6,732 bases of DNA from Opitutia bacterium UBA6410 (GTDB lineage: Bacteria; Verrucomicrobiota; Verrucomicrobiia; Opitutales; Intestinicryptomonadaceae). Location: the NCBI GenBank assembly GCA_002437405.1, contig DJPO01000001.1, positions 1 to 6,732 of the forward strand, given 5' to 3'. The notes under the pieces are model-generated. The model was not told the DNA's origin. It ran no database searches and worked only from the letters and a program-made list of their open reading frames with translations. Of the stretch, positions 6,725 through 6,732 are shown piece after piece. The translations under genes were made by a program, and so were the position numbers. Numbering within the stretch: position 1 is the stretch's first letter; the number at the start of each line of letters is the position of its first letter.

Positions 6725-6732
6725 TGAAATCA

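Overview
The window is an ordinary bacterial chromosomal segment. It holds five complete protein genes and one tRNA, all transcribed on the minus strand, so biological order runs from high to low coordinates. Coding DNA is fairly GC-rich and the short intergenic gaps are A/T-rich. The combination of a Tat-exported Gfo/Idh/MocA oxidoreductase, a Gln/Asn-tRNA amidotransferase operon and mostly weak ribosome-binding sites would fit the Planctomycetes-Verrucomicrobia-Lentisphaerae group. That placement is an inference from gene style only, with no marker gene in hand.

From the right edge, a 92-bp leader (6641-6732) with a candidate promoter and two dyads precedes gatC (6350-6640). It is followed by gatA (4847-6316), gatB (3292-4824) and a Ste24-type M48 membrane metalloprotease (2035-3288). 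The gaps are 33, 22 and 3 bp, so the four genes look like one operon. GatC, GatA and GatB form the amidotransferase that turns misacylated Glu-tRNA(Gln) and/or Asp-tRNA(Asn) into Gln-tRNA(Gln) and Asn-tRNA(Asn). The protease has no obvious role in that reaction but appears transcriptionally and perhaps translationally tied to it.

A 118-bp gap (1917-2034) carries a likely terminator for the operon and a GC-rich hairpin. After it comes a separate 470-residue Gfo/Idh/MocA-family oxidoreductase with a twin-arginine leader (504-1916), closed by a clear intrinsic terminator at 446-479. A 196-bp A/T-rich gap then leads to a tRNA-Thr(UGU) at 175-247, with a strong intrinsic terminator at 123-168. Positions 1-122 contain no gene I can support.

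I found no convincing undescribed system. The points most worth a second look are the 3-bp coupling of the Ste24-like protease to gatB, an unusual charged insertion of about 29 residues in GatB, and the dyad-rich leader of the gatCAB operon. Very long open frames on the plus strand (up to 685 codons) are antisense shadows of the real genes.
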